Source: Anoxybacillus tengchongensis | GTDB lineage: Bacteria > Bacillota > Bacilli > Bacillales > Anoxybacillaceae | Assembly: GCF_014201585.1 (NCBI RefSeq) | Contig: NZ_JACHES010000014.1 | Location: 1 to 49,818, forward strand | Length of the DNA stretch: 49,818 nt | Reading direction: 5' to 3' | Shown: in pieces, positions 10,042 to 19,816 of the stretch | Position numbering within the stretch: position 1 is the stretch's first letter | Layout: each line of letters starts with the position of its first letter | Translations under genes and position numbers: made by a program | The notes under the pieces: model-generated | Told to the model about the DNA's origin: nothing | The model's input: the letters and a program-made list of their open reading frames with translations, nothing else | Database searches by the model: none

Positions 10042-10245
10042 TAGAGAAACGTGTCGATTGATCGGAAGACTTGTCTAAAGAAAAGATGAAACTTGATCGT
10101 TCTACATCTTTTTTCACAAGCATACAATAGGCTTGTCGACAAGTCTTTCTTCCCTTATGAAAGAATATTTTTAATAATAGATAATAAGCTTCATAGAAAG
10201 GGAGGATCGTCGCGGTTATCTATCGGAAAAGGAGGCGTTTTTATT
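10042..10245 (+). promoter_or_regulatory. yabE upstream region with inverted repeats and candidate promoter
   Basis: A 204-base gap. A weak terminator for yabD is possible: AAAAGATG (10081-10088) pairs with 10105-10112, followed by Ts. AAGACTTGTC (10066-10075) is repeated in inverse at 10138-10147, and the second copy is part of a 12-base palindrome CTTGTCGACAAG (10132-10143). A possible promoter is TTGTCG (10133-10138), 17 bases, TATGAA (10156-10161), so the palindrome would overlap its -35. Confidence 0.45.
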
Positions 10246-11439
10246 TTGATTACGTATGTAAAAACATTATTGCAATCGGCATCAAAGAAAAAGATTGCGC
10301 TTGCCACAGGAGGATTTTTAGCTTTATCTAGCATGACGGGGTATGCCAGTTATGAATGGACGAAAGAAACAGTTACGTTATATGCAAACGGAAAGGAACA
10401 GAAAGTACGCACGCATGCGAATACAGTCGCTGAACTATTAAAAGAACAAAACATTGAGCTGAAACAAGAAGATTTTATCTCTCCCTCCCCACAAGCAAAA
10501 ATTGTTGATCATTTAACAGTCAAGTGGGAAGAAAGCAAACCGATTGTGTTAGTCGTTGATGGGGTAGAAAAAAAATTAAGAACGACAGCTAAAACGGTGA
10601 AAGATGTGTTACACGTTCAGCAAATCCAGCTCCGTGAATATGATCAAGTATTACCGAACGTCGATGAAAAAGTGAAAGAAAACATGAAAATTGTTGTAAG
10701 CAAAGCATTCCCGATTACATTAAATGACGGCGGCAAACAGCAACAAGTTTGGTCTACTTCGACTACGGTCGCTGACTTTTTAGCTAAACAACATATTACA
10801 TTGCGGGAGATGGATCGCGTTCAACCAAAATTGAATGAAGTGATTCAACCAAACACAAAAATAAACATTGTTCGAGTTGAAAAAGTCACCGATGTAGTGG
10901 AAGAACCAGTCAATTATATCATTGTGAAAAAGAAAGATGCACAACTAGAAAAAGGTAAACAAAAAGTAGTTAGCGAAGGAGAAAAAGGGCTTGTCGCTAA
11001 GCAATATGAAGTCATTTTAGAAAACGGCAAAGAAGTATCGCGCAAGCTTATTAAAACAGAGACAATTAAGCCAAGCAAAAATCGTATTGTTGCAATTGGA
11101 ACGAAACAAGCTCCGAAAATATTAGCTTCTCGTGGAAGTCATGAGGCAGCTGAAGAACTTTACGTGATTGCTACAGCTTATACAGCATATTGTGGTGGAT
11201 GTTCTGGCACAACAGCAACGGGTGTCAATTTGCGTTCAAATCCAAACGCAAAAGTGATTGCGGTTGATCCGCGGGTCATTCCGCTTGGAACGAAAGTATA
11301 CGTAGAAGGATATGGATACGCTGTTGCAGCCGATACAGGTGCAAATGTGAAGGGATATAAAATCGATGTATTTTTCCCAGATCAATCAGCTGCATATCGC
11401 TGGGGAACAAAACGTGTGAAAATAAAAATTATAAAATAA
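10246..11439 (+). CDS. yabE: YabE, G5/3D-domain cell-wall protein (putative resuscitation-promoting-like)
   Basis: A 397-residue exported protein. A signal or anchor segment spans about residues 14-36. Three DUF348 repeats follow (each with a VTVNGKEQKVRTHANTV-like start), then a G5 domain (KVTDVVEEPVNY), then a C-terminal 3D domain (TAYTAYCGGCSG...ATGVNL...AVDPRVIPLGTKVYV...ADTG) with the Asp residues of a lytic-transglycosylase-like fold. It resembles B. subtilis YabE, thought to act on peptidoglycan. The start is taken as TTG 10246 behind AAAGGAGG (10227-10234); in-frame codons farther upstream give a non-conserved extension. It ends in a terminator. Confidence 0.85.
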   Translation: MITYVKTLLQSASKKKIALATGGFLALSSMTGYASYEWTKETVTLYANGKEQKVRTHANTVAELLKEQNIELKQEDFISPSPQAKIVDHLTVKWEESKPIVLVVDGVEKKLRTTAKTVKDVLHVQQIQLREYDQVLPNVDEKVKENMKIVVSKAFPITLNDGGKQQQVWSTSTTVADFLAKQHITLREMDRVQPKLNEVIQPNTKINIVRVEKVTDVVEEPVNYIIVKKKDAQLEKGKQKVVSEGEKGLVAKQYEVILENGKEVSRKLIKTETIKPSKNRIVAIGTKQAPKILASRGSHEAAEELYVIATAYTAYCGGCSGTTATGVNLRSNPNAKVIAVDPRVIPLGTKVYVEGYGYAVAADTGANVKGYKIDVFFPDQSAAYRWGTKRVKIKIIK

Positions 11440-11441
11440 CT

Positions 11442-11471
11442 ACAGAGGATTTCACGATCCTCTGTTTTTTT
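11442..11471 (+). terminator. Terminator behind yabE
   Basis: ACAGAGGAT (11442-11450) pairs perfectly with 11457-11465, followed by seven Ts. Confidence 0.9.
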
Positions 11472-11512
11472 CGTTATAATGGGTGAAGAACAACTGAAAG
11501 ATGGAGGATTTT

Positions 11513-12968
<1,456 letters not shown>

Positions 12969-13011
12969 AAAAAAGGTAAGAAAGTATAAAATTTCAGGAT
13001 TAGGTGGAACG

Positions 13012-13187
13012 CTGTCTAGCTCCAAGCGCCATCGGTGTGATTCGCTCCGCCCCTTTCTTTCGGTGGCTAAGCCTCCTCGGTGAGGCTTGTGCGATCTTCG
13101 TGGAGCCAAGGATGGCGACATTTCGCCGTTGCCCGCAGGATGCGGGCTGCCTTTAGGCGAAATTGGGGGCGCTTTGCGCTTTTCTTA
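13012..13187. repeat. GC-rich structured element, possible dispersed Bacillaceae repeat
   Basis: About 175 bases clearly richer in GC than their surroundings and heavily self-complementary. AAGCGCC (13024-13030) pairs with GGCGCTT (13168-13174), enclosing AAGCCTC/GAGGCTT (13069-13075/13082-13088). It also encloses a nested pair, ATTTCGCC/GGCGAAAT (13120-13127/13156-13163), around GCCCGC/GCGGGC (13131-13136/13142-13147). The edges, CTGTCTAGCTCCAAGCGCC and GGCGCTTTGCGCTTTTCTT, resemble from memory the ends of a repeat scattered in Bacillaceae genomes. There is no coding signal. It stops directly at the -35 of the yabG promoter. Confidence 0.6.
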
Positions 13188-13217
13188 ACACGTTCTATCC
13201 TTTCGTTGCATATGTTA
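13187..13217 (+). promoter_or_regulatory. Candidate sigma-K promoter of yabG
   Basis: AACA (13187-13190) and CATATGTTA (13209-13217), the latter a perfect CATAnnnTA. The spacing of 18 is one base longer than usual. yabG is a sigma-K gene in B. subtilis. Confidence 0.6.
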
Positions 13218-13237
13218 CAAACAAAACAAACGAAAGG
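13199..13237 (+). repeat. Inverted repeat covering the yabG ribosome site
   Basis: CCTTTCGTT (13199-13207) pairs perfectly with AACGAAAGG (13229-13237). The right arm contains most of the Shine-Dalgarno AAAGGGCGG, and the sigma-K -10 box lies between the arms. Confidence 0.65.
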
Positions 13238-13247
13238 GCGGACGTGT

Positions 13248-14126
13248 ATGATTCAAGTTGGGGACATTGTTGCGCGGAAATCGTATGAATGTGATGTTTT
13301 GTTTCGAGTTATTGATATTAAAGAAAAAGAGGGAGAAAAAGAAGCGATCTTATATGGAGAAGATGTTCGACTCATAGCTGATGCTCCTTTTTCCGATTTA
13401 GTTGTTATTGATGAACGTGAAAAAAAGAGACGGAAAGAAGAAGAAAAACAACATATTGAGCAATGTTACAAATTGTTGCGTCAAGATTATCGTTTGTTAC
13501 GGGAAAAAAGCGAATATGAATCAACAGGTGGATACGAAGTAAAAATGGATTTTTTTCAACTTCCTGGCCGAGTGCTTCATATAGACGGTGATCCGCTTTA
13601 TTTACGAAAATGTATGCAGTTGTATGAGCGAATTGGAGTTCCGGTATATGGTGTCCATTGCCACGAAACAGACATGCCTGATCGCATTATTCCACTACTT
13701 GAACAAGTTCGTCCTGATATTTTAGTTGTAACTGGGCATGATGCGTATTCAAAATCAAAAGGAGCGATCGATGATTTAAAAGCGTATCGTCATTCGAAAT
13801 ATTTCGTACAGACGGTGAAGCAGGCCCGAAAAAAAATCCCGAATCTCGACCAACTTGTGATTTTCGCTGGAGCGTGTCAATCTCATTTTGAATCACTTAT
13901 TCGAGCAGGTGCTAACTTTGCAAGCTCCCCTGCGCGTGTCAATATTCATGCACTTGACCCTGTATATATCGTTTCACGCATTAGCTTCACTCCTTTTATG
14001 GATCGTGTCAACGTATGGGATGTGCTACGAAATACATTAACGGGGGAGAAGGGACTGGGCGGTGTCGAAACGCGAGGCGTCTTGCGAACGGGAATGCCAT
14101 TTCGGACGATAGATGAGCAAACATAA
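13248..14126 (+). CDS. yabG: Sporulation-specific protease YabG
   Basis: A 292-residue member of peptidase family U57. The N-terminus MIQVGDIVARKSYECDVLF and the central GHDAY, FAGACQSH and SSPARVNIHALDP segments match YabG. In B. subtilis it is made in the mother cell under sigma-K and processes spore-coat proteins such as SafA and SpoIVA. ATG 13248 is used; codons upstream run through the GC-rich element and give an unrelated basic extension. Expression is expected to be monocistronic, with terminators on both sides. Confidence 0.93.
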   Translation: MIQVGDIVARKSYECDVLFRVIDIKEKEGEKEAILYGEDVRLIADAPFSDLVVIDEREKKRRKEEEKQHIEQCYKLLRQDYRLLREKSEYESTGGYEVKMDFFQLPGRVLHIDGDPLYLRKCMQLYERIGVPVYGVHCHETDMPDRIIPLLEQVRPDILVVTGHDAYSKSKGAIDDLKAYRHSKYFVQTVKQARKKIPNLDQLVIFAGACQSHFESLIRAGANFASSPARVNIHALDPVYIVSRISFTPFMDRVNVWDVLRNTLTGEKGLGGVETRGVLRTGMPFRTIDEQT

Positions 14127-14131
14127 CATAC

Positions 14132-14185
14132 TTCTTGTCTTTTTGCCATCGTGGTAAAAAGACAAGAATATCATTTTATTTTTTA
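14132..14185 (+). terminator. Terminator behind yabG
   Basis: A 17-bp stem with one G-T pair (14132-14148 with 14152-14168), a 3-base loop, then T-rich DNA. Confidence 0.8.
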
Positions 14186-14237
14186 ACACTTTTTGTACAT
14201 AATTTTTTTATTATTGTCCATAATAAAGACAAAAGTA

Positions 14238-14267
14238 TTGACATAAAATATTCTTTGTTGATATAAT
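14238..14267 (+). promoter_or_regulatory. Sigma-A promoter of veg
   Basis: TTGACA (14238-14243), 18 bases, TATAAT (14262-14267), both perfect. The veg promoter is among the strongest known in B. subtilis. Directly upstream is a TTATTAT/ATAATAA inverted repeat (14208-14214/14220-14226) in a T/A-rich region that may act as UP element or operator. Confidence 0.85.
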
Positions 14268-14327
14268 TCTTATTTTTTGACTTATTACATTTCGTTTGTT
14301 ATACTACTTAATAGTGAGGTGGATACG

Positions 14328-14597
14328 ATGGGAAAAACATTGTCGGAAATTAAAAAAGTGTTGGATTCGAATCTCGGTAAAAGATTGACGTTAAAAGCGA
14401 ACGGTGGGCGTCGAAAGACAATCGAGCGTTGCGGCGTGTTAGCCCAAACATATCCGTCCGTATTTGTTGTTGAACTGGATCAAGAAGAAAACGCTTTTGA
14501 ACGTGTATCATATAGTTATGCAGACGTGTTGACGGAAACGGTACAGCTGACATTTTTAGATGATGAACAAGTAGCGATGAGCAGCTCACATTCATGA
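14328..14597 (+). CDS. veg: Veg protein, biofilm-related
   Basis: An 89-residue protein with [19 protein letters not shown] in the middle, nearly invariant among bacilli. It belongs to the DUF1021/Veg family (SH3-like small fold). In B. subtilis Veg stimulates biofilm gene expression by counteracting SinR; its biochemical action is not clear. ATG 14328 follows GTGAGGTGG. In B. subtilis the small acid-soluble spore protein gene sspF follows; here there is no such reading frame. Confidence 0.93.
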   Translation: MGKTLSEIKKVLDSNLGKRLTLKANGGRRKTIERCGVLAQTYPSVFVVELDQEENAFERVSYSYADVLTETVQLTFLDDEQVAMSSSHS

Positions 14598-14605
14598 TGG
14601 TTAAG

Positions 14606-14637
14606 GAGGCGACCAATATCGGTGGTCTCTTTTTTTA
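14606..14637 (+). terminator. Terminator behind veg
   Basis: GAGGCGACC (14606-14614) pairs with GGTGGTCTC (14621-14629) with one mismatch, followed by eight Ts. Confidence 0.7.
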
Positions 14638-14724
14638 TGTGTATGGAAAAGGCACGTATTTGTTCACTATTTTTTGTGGTAAAATGTCGATAGGAGTTTG
14701 AAGTCGGAAAAGTAGGTGAACAGT

Positions 14725-15591
14725 TTGAGGTTGTTAGTGAAAGCACCAGCGAAAATTAATTTATCTCTAGATGTGTTACATAAGCGTTCAGACGGTTACC
14801 ATGAAGTAAATATGGTGATGACGACGATTGATTTAGCTGACCGTGTGGAGTTAACGGATTTGTATAGTGATACGATTCAAATTATTTCACACAATCGCTT
14901 TGTGCCAGATGATGAACGAAATTTAGCATATCAAGCAGCTAAACTTCTGAAAGAAAAGCTAGGTGTTCGTCGTGGTGTGGCGATTTCTATCACGAAACAT
15001 GTTCCTGTTGCGGCAGGTCTTGCAGGTGGAAGTAGCGATGCAGCGGCAACGTTGCGCGGATTGAATAAACTTTGGGGACTAGGTTTAAGTTTAGACGAAC
15101 TTGCAGAAATTGGAGCGGAGATCGGATCGGATGTTCCATTTTGCGTATATGGGGGGACAGCGGTTGCGAGAGGACGGGGGGAAAAAATTGAGCATATTCC
15201 GGCCCCTCCACCATGTTGGGTCATTTTAGCAAAACCAACAATCGGTGTATCAACAGCAGATGTATACCGAAATTTACAATTACAATCTGTTCATCATCCA
15301 GACGTAGATGGTATGGTTGCGGCGATTAAAGAGAAAAATTATGAAAAAATTTGTGCGCTTGCTGGGAACGTTTTAGAAAGTGTTACATTAAACATGCATC
15401 CTGAAGTAGCGCAAATTAAAGAACAAATGAAACGTTTCGGTGCAGATGTATCGTTAATGAGTGGAAGCGGACCAACCGTATTTGGACTCGTTCAACACGA
15501 TTCACGTTTACAACGAGTATATAACGGTTTGCGCGGTTTTTGTGAACACGTATATGCTGTTCGATTAATTGGAGAAAGACACGAACAATAA
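14725..15591 (+). CDS. ispE: 4-diphosphocytidyl-2-C-methyl-D-erythritol kinase
   Basis: A 288-residue GHMP kinase of the MEP isoprenoid pathway, phosphorylating CDP-ME at the 2-hydroxyl. [12 protein letters not shown] at the N-terminus, [20 protein letters not shown] (ATP loop) and [11 protein letters not shown] are diagnostic. TTG 14725 is chosen because AGGTGA lies 5 bases upstream and the protein then starts [10 protein letters not shown] as in B. subtilis; GTG 14716 is the alternative. purR follows after 12 bases. Confidence 0.95.
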   Translation: MRLLVKAPAKINLSLDVLHKRSDGYHEVNMVMTTIDLADRVELTDLYSDTIQIISHNRFVPDDERNLAYQAAKLLKEKLGVRRGVAISITKHVPVAAGLAGGSSDAAATLRGLNKLWGLGLSLDELAEIGAEIGSDVPFCVYGGTAVARGRGEKIEHIPAPPPCWVILAKPTIGVSTADVYRNLQLQSVHHPDVDGMVAAIKEKNYEKICALAGNVLESVTLNMHPEVAQIKEQMKRFGADVSLMSGSGPTVFGLVQHDSRLQRVYNGLRGFCEHVYAVRLIGERHEQ

Positions 15592-15603
15592 GGAGGTTAT
15601 TAC

Positions 15604-16428
15604 ATGAAATTAAGGCGGAGTAGTCGGCTTGTAGATATGACGCATTATTTGCTTTACCATCCACATCAGCTCGTCCCGCTTACTTTTTTTGCGGAACGAT
15701 ACGGATCAGCGAAATCGTCAATTAGCGAGGATTTGGCTATTATTAAGCAGACATTTGAACAACAAGGGATCGGTTTGTTGCGCACGCTTCCTGGGGCAGC
15801 AGGGGGAGTACAATACGTACCGAAAATGTCAGAAGCAGAAGCGAAACAATTTATTCAACAATTATGTACACGCCTAGCAGATCCTGATCGTTTATTGCCA
15901 GGAGGTTATTTATATATGACTGATCTACTTGGTGATACGCGCATCGTTAACCAAATTGGACGATTGTATGCTTCTGCGTTTGCGCATGAACAAATTGATT
16001 TTGTTGTGACAGTTGCAACAAAAGGGATTCCCCTAGCCTATGCTGTTGCGAGCTTTTTAAATGTACCTGTCGTCATTATTCGTCGCGACAGTAAAGTGAC
16101 GGAAGGGTCAATGGTCAGTATCAATTACGTATCTGGTTCATCGAAACGTATTCAAACGATGGTGCTATCGAAGCGAAGTTTAAAAGAAGGAGCCAACGTA
16201 TTAATTGTAGATGATTTTATGAAAGCGGGCGGAACGATTAATGGCATGATTAGTTTGCTTGCAGAATTTCGTGCCAATGTTGTTGGTATCGGTGTGCTCG
16301 TCGAGTCGGAAGAAGCAGAAGAACGACTTGTCGATGAATACGTTTCCCTTGTGAAACTGACATCGGTTAATGTAAAAGAAAAACAAATTACAGTAGAAGA
16401 AGGAAACTACTTTCATTTTGTCAAATAA
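15604..16428 (+). CDS. purR: Purine operon repressor PurR
   Basis: A 274-residue regulator with an N-terminal winged helix (RRSSRLVDMTHYLLYHPHQL) and a C-terminal phosphoribosyltransferase-like domain carrying the PRPP signature VLIVDDFMKAGGT. In B. subtilis PurR represses purine synthesis genes and is released by PRPP; (p)ppGpp is also reported to bind there. AAGGAGG precedes the ATG. It is followed by ridA, the conserved purR-yabJ pair. Confidence 0.97.
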   Translation: MKLRRSSRLVDMTHYLLYHPHQLVPLTFFAERYGSAKSSISEDLAIIKQTFEQQGIGLLRTLPGAAGGVQYVPKMSEAEAKQFIQQLCTRLADPDRLLPGGYLYMTDLLGDTRIVNQIGRLYASAFAHEQIDFVVTVATKGIPLAYAVASFLNVPVVIIRRDSKVTEGSMVSINYVSGSSKRIQTMVLSKRSLKEGANVLIVDDFMKAGGTINGMISLLAEFRANVVGIGVLVESEEAEERLVDEYVSLVKLTSVNVKEKQITVEEGNYFHFVK

Positions 16429-16461
16429 ATAAAACGATTTTTACATACAGGAGGAAGAGGC

Positions 16462-16842
16462 ATGAAAGTTGTACACACAAATCAAGCTCCACAAGCGATT
16501 GGACCATACTCACAAGGCATTATTGTTAACAACATGTTTTACAGCTCTGGTCAAATTGCTTTAACACCAGAAGGAGAGATGGTACAAGGAGATATTCAAG
16601 CACAAACGCATCAAGTGTTCAAAAATTTACAAGCAGTGCTTGAAGCGGCAGGAGCGTCCTTAGAAACGGTTGTGAAAACAACAGTATTTTTAAAAGACAT
16701 GAACGATTTTGCGGCGATGAATGAAGTATATGGACAATATTTTTGCAATCATAAACCAGCGCGTTCTGCTGTTGAAGTTGCGCGCTTACCGAAAGATGCG
16801 TTAATTGAAATTGAAGTGGTTGCACTTGTCAAACAATCGTAA
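16462..16842 (+). CDS. ridA: RidA family enamine/imine deaminase (YabJ)
   Basis: A 126-residue RidA/YjgF protein. AIGPYSQG near residue 12, the catalytic arginine in [11 protein letters not shown] and the C-terminal IEIEVVAL are in place. RidA hydrolyses reactive 2-aminoacrylate formed by PLP enzymes; in B. subtilis yabJ is also needed for full purR function. GGAGGAAGAGG is the ribosome site. The gene runs into the sigma-H promoter of spoVG. Confidence 0.95.
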   Translation: MKVVHTNQAPQAIGPYSQGIIVNNMFYSSGQIALTPEGEMVQGDIQAQTHQVFKNLQAVLEAAGASLETVVKTTVFLKDMNDFAAMNEVYGQYFCNHKPARSAVEVARLPKDALIEIEVVALVKQS

Positions 16843-16860
16843 AAAATTTTTTTCATGTTA

Positions 16861-16889
16861 GCAGGAAAATAAAAAACAGTGTGGAATAA
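16861..16889 (+). promoter_or_regulatory. Sigma-H promoter of spoVG
   Basis: GCAGGAAAA (16861-16869), 11 bases, GTGGAATAA (16881-16889): a full match to RnAGGAwww-N11-RnnGAATww. The A/T run just upstream (16843-16857) recalls the AbrB-bound AT box of the B. subtilis gene. Confidence 0.85.
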
Positions 16890-16930
16890 ATTCACTTAAG
16901 TTCTTATATAGGGAAAAGGTGGTGAACAGA

Positions 16931-17221
16931 ATGGAAGTAACTGACGTGAGATTACGCCGCGTGAATACCGAAGGACGTATGAGAGCGATTGCCTCGATTA
17001 CGTTGGATCATGAATTCGTCGTTCATGATATCCGTGTGATTGAAGGCAATAACGGCTTGTTTGTCGCTATGCCAAGCAAGCGTACTCCTGACGGGGAATT
17101 CCGTGACATCGCTCATCCAATTAACTCAACAACCCGCGGGAAAATCCAAGAGGCTGTTTTAGCTGAATATCACCGTGCTGGTGAGTTGGAAAAAGAGCTT
17201 GAAGAAGCAGGTGCTTCGTAA
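16931..17221 (+). CDS. spoVG: SpoVG, RNA/DNA-binding regulator
   Basis: A 96-residue protein starting [19 protein letters not shown] and containing [17 protein letters not shown], nearly identical to B. subtilis SpoVG. It influences asymmetric division and, in other Firmicutes, binds nucleic acids and affects virulence and capsule genes. ATG 16931 follows AAGGTGGTG. Sigma-H and AbrB control is expected from the promoter. Confidence 0.97.
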   Translation: MEVTDVRLRRVNTEGRMRAIASITLDHEFVVHDIRVIEGNNGLFVAMPSKRTPDGEFRDIAHPINSTTRGKIQEAVLAEYHRAGELEKELEEAGAS

Positions 17222-17228
17222 TCATAAG

Positions 17229-17263
17229 AAAGGACCCTTTCGCTTAAAAAAGGGTCCTTTTTA
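17229..17263 (+). terminator. Terminator behind spoVG
   Basis: AAAGGACCCTTT (17229-17240) pairs perfectly with 17249-17260, followed by Ts. Confidence 0.9.
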
Positions 17264-17343
17264 TATGGAAAATCATGTTTACTCTATTCGTAAAGAACAT
17301 ATGATGAAAATGATGAATTTTTTTGGCAGATGACAATGTTTCC

Positions 17344-17372
17344 TTGAAATACATACATAATTGATATATATT
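17344..17372 (+). promoter_or_regulatory. Sigma-A promoter of glmU-prs
   Basis: TTGAAA (17344-17349), 17 bases, TATATT (17367-17372). Confidence 0.75.
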
Positions 17373-17406
17373 CAATATGGATAAAGAGAGGTATGGAGGC
17401 CTTACG

Positions 17407-18783
17407 ATGAAACGATATGCGATCATTTTAGCGGCTGGGCAGGGGACGCGTATGCGTTCAAAGCTGTATAAAGTGTTGCACCCTGTCTGTGGCAAGCCGA
17501 TGGTACAACATGTAGTGGATGCGATTTCTACATTGCATGTAGATCGACTAATTACCGTTGTTGGTTTTGGAGCAGAACGAGTGAAAGAACAGCTTGGCAA
17601 TCAAAGTGAATACGTCATTCAAGAACAACAGCTTGGGACGGCGCATGCCGTAATGCAAGCAGCACCTCATTTAGCTGATAAAGATGGTGTGACTCTCGTT
17701 GTTTGCGGGGATACGCCATTGATCACCTCAGAAACGATGGAAGCGCTTTTACATCATCATTTGCAAACGAAAGCGAAAGCAACGATTTTAACCGCCCTTG
17801 CAGAGGATCCAACAGGATATGGTCGCATCGTCCGTAATAAAGATGGACATGTTGAAAAAATTGTAGAACATAAAGACGCAACAGAAGAAGAGCGAAAGAT
17901 TCGGGAAATTAATACAGGGACGTATTGTTTCGATAATCGTGCATTATTTGAAGCGCTTACGAAAGTATCAAATGACAATGCGCAAGGAGAATATTACTTA
18001 CCAGATGTGATCGAAATTTTGAAAAAACAAGGCGAAATCATTTCAGCATATGAAACACCGATGTTTGAAGAAACGCTAGGTGTAAATGACCGCATTGCGC
18101 TTGCACAAGCAGAAAAAATTATGCGGGCGCGCATTCATCGCAAACATATGGCAAATGGTGTGACAATCATCGATCCTGAGCATACGTATATAGCACCTGA
18201 TGTAAGCATTGGACAGGATACAATCATTTATCCAGGGACATGGATTGAGGGGCATACGGTGATCGGTGAAAACTGCATGATCGGACCGAATAGTGAAATT
18301 AAAAATTGTCGTATTGGTCATAACACATCGATTCGGCATTCGGTTGTACATGATAGTGAAGTAGGTTCAGAAGTAACGGTCGGACCGTTTGCTCACATTC
18401 GTCCGCTATCTAAAATTGGCGATGATGTAAGAATTGGAAACTTCGTTGAGATTAAAAAAGCGACGTTTGGAAATGGAAGTAAAGCATCGCATTTAAGCTA
18501 TATTGGAGATGCTGAGGTAGGTGCGGATGTCAACATTGGCTGTGGCACCATTACAGTAAATTATGACGGTATGAATAAATACGTGACAAAAATTGAAGAT
18601 GGCGCGTTTATTGGTTGTAATTCGAATTTGATTGCTCCTGTTGTAGTAGGAAGTGGGGCGTATGTAGCGGCCGGCTCAACAATTACCGACGATGTACCAA
18701 GCCAAGCTCTAGCTATTGCTCGTGCTCGACAAACAAATAAAGAAAATTATGTTGAACGTTTACAAGCGAAGAAAAAATCCTAA
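17407..18783 (+). CDS. glmU: Bifunctional GlmU (UDP-GlcNAc pyrophosphorylase / GlcN-1-P acetyltransferase)
   Basis: A 458-residue two-domain enzyme making UDP-GlcNAc for peptidoglycan and teichoic acid. The N-terminal uridylyltransferase has [11 protein letters not shown] (residues 7-17) and CGDTPLI. From about residue 250 the left-handed beta helix shows hexapeptide repeats such as [13 protein letters not shown] and ends in the acetyltransferase site with [11 protein letters not shown] 17407 follows GGAGG (17395-17399). prs begins 17 bases after the stop, a conserved operon pair. Confidence 0.97.
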   Translation: MKRYAIILAAGQGTRMRSKLYKVLHPVCGKPMVQHVVDAISTLHVDRLITVVGFGAERVKEQLGNQSEYVIQEQQLGTAHAVMQAAPHLADKDGVTLVVCGDTPLITSETMEALLHHHLQTKAKATILTALAEDPTGYGRIVRNKDGHVEKIVEHKDATEEERKIREINTGTYCFDNRALFEALTKVSNDNAQGEYYLPDVIEILKKQGEIISAYETPMFEETLGVNDRIALAQAEKIMRARIHRKHMANGVTIIDPEHTYIAPDVSIGQDTIIYPGTWIEGHTVIGENCMIGPNSEIKNCRIGHNTSIRHSVVHDSEVGSEVTVGPFAHIRPLSKIGDDVRIGNFVEIKKATFGNGSKASHLSYIGDAEVGADVNIGCGTITVNYDGMNKYVTKIEDGAFIGCNSNLIAPVVVGSGAYVAAGSTITDDVPSQALAIARARQTNKENYVERLQAKKKS

Positions 18784-18800
18784 TGGAGGTTTATTGACCC

Positions 18801-19751
18801 ATGTCTCAGTATTTGAATTCTAATTTAAAGTTATTTTCGTTAAATTCTAATCCGATCTTAGCTCAAGAAATCGCAAAAGTAATTGGTGTAGAATTAGGAA
18901 AGTGCTCTGTTTCTCGTTTTAGTGATGGGGAAATTCAAATTAACATTGAGGAAAGCATTCGGGGATGCGATGTTTATGTTATTCAATCAACAAGCGCCCC
19001 TGTGAATGAGCATTTAATGGAGTTACTTATTATGATAGATGCATTAAAGCGAGCATCTGCTAAAACAATAAACATTGTTATGCCGTACTACGGATATGCT
19101 CGTCAAGATCGCAAAGCGCGTTCTCGTGAACCGATTACGGCAAAATTAGTTGCTAATTTGTTAGAAACAGCTGGTGCGTCTCGCGTCATTACGCTTGATT
19201 TGCACGCGCCGCAAATTCAAGGATTTTTTGATATTCCAATCGATCATTTAATGGGAGTTCCGATTTTAGCAGATTACTTTAAAGAAAAGCAGCTTGATGA
19301 TATCGTTATCGTTTCTCCAGACCATGGTGGCGTGACGCGTGCACGGAAAATGGCAGATCGTTTAAAAGCACCGATTGCCATTATTGACAAGCGTCGTCCA
19401 AAACCAAATGTAGCAGAAGTTATGAACATTATTGGGAATGTACAAGGAAAAACGACGATTTTAGTGGACGATATTATTGATACAGCTGGTACAATTACTT
19501 TAGCAGCAAATGCATTAGCTGAGCATGGGGCAAAAGAAGTGTATGCGTGTTGTACGCACCCAGTTTTATCAGGTCCAGCGATTGAACGAATCCAAAACTC
19601 GAAAATTAAAGAGCTTGTTGTCACGAATACAATTGCCATTCCTGAAGAAAAGAAAACGAATAAAATTGTTGAACTGTCCGTTGCTCCTCTTATCGGTGAA
19701 GCAATTATTCGCGTACACGAAGAACAATCGATTAGCGCGTTGTTCGATTAA
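18801..19751 (+). CDS. prs: Ribose-phosphate pyrophosphokinase
   Basis: A 316-residue class I PRPP synthase. ATP site near [26 protein letters not shown], the DHGG metal loop and the PRPP-binding [10 protein letters not shown] are intact. PRPP feeds purine, pyrimidine, NAD, His and Trp synthesis and is also the ligand of PurR encoded upstream. A TGGAGG ribosome site lies before the ATG. No ordinary terminator separates it from ctc. Confidence 0.98.
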   Translation: MSQYLNSNLKLFSLNSNPILAQEIAKVIGVELGKCSVSRFSDGEIQINIEESIRGCDVYVIQSTSAPVNEHLMELLIMIDALKRASAKTINIVMPYYGYARQDRKARSREPITAKLVANLLETAGASRVITLDLHAPQIQGFFDIPIDHLMGVPILADYFKEKQLDDIVIVSPDHGGVTRARKMADRLKAPIAIIDKRRPKPNVAEVMNIIGNVQGKTTILVDDIIDTAGTITLAANALAEHGAKEVYACCTHPVLSGPAIERIQNSKIKELVVTNTIAIPEEKKTNKIVELSVAPLIGEAIIRVHEEQSISALFD

Positions 19752-19755
19752 TGAT

Positions 19756-19781
19756 GTTTAGACCTTCCTATTTTAGGGGAA
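19756..19781 (+). promoter_or_regulatory. Candidate sigma-B promoter of ctc
   Basis: GTTTAG (19756-19761), 14 bases, GGGGAA (19776-19781), each one base from the sigma-B consensus GTTTAA/GGGwAw. ctc is the classical sigma-B gene of B. subtilis. The start is expected near 19788. Confidence 0.65.
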
Positions 19782-19809
19782 GCTATGAGCGATTCTAAAA
19801 TAGGAAGGT
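19762..19809 (+). repeat. 15-bp inverted repeat hiding the ctc ribosome site
   Basis: ACCTTCCTATTTTAG (19762-19776) is perfectly repeated in inverse at 19795-19809. The right arm holds the ctc Shine-Dalgarno GGAAGGTG; the left arm lies within the spacer of the sigma-B promoter. No T-run follows, so it is not an ordinary terminator. Confidence 0.85.
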
Positions 19810-19816
19810 GATTTCA

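Noticed and set aside
10093-10245. N-terminal extension of yabE (51 extra codons).
   Set aside because: Non-conserved, runs through the promoter region, and lacks a spaced ribosome site; TTG 10246 has AAAGGAGG upstream.
11457-11509. Pairing of ATCCTC in the yabE terminator with the rnmV ribosome site.
   Set aside because: Six bases only, and the left arm already belongs to a strong terminator; not enough to count as another case of the hairpin design.
13080-13247. N-terminal extension of yabG through the GC-rich element.
   Set aside because: It would translate a structured element and the promoter; YabG homologues begin at MIQVGDIV.
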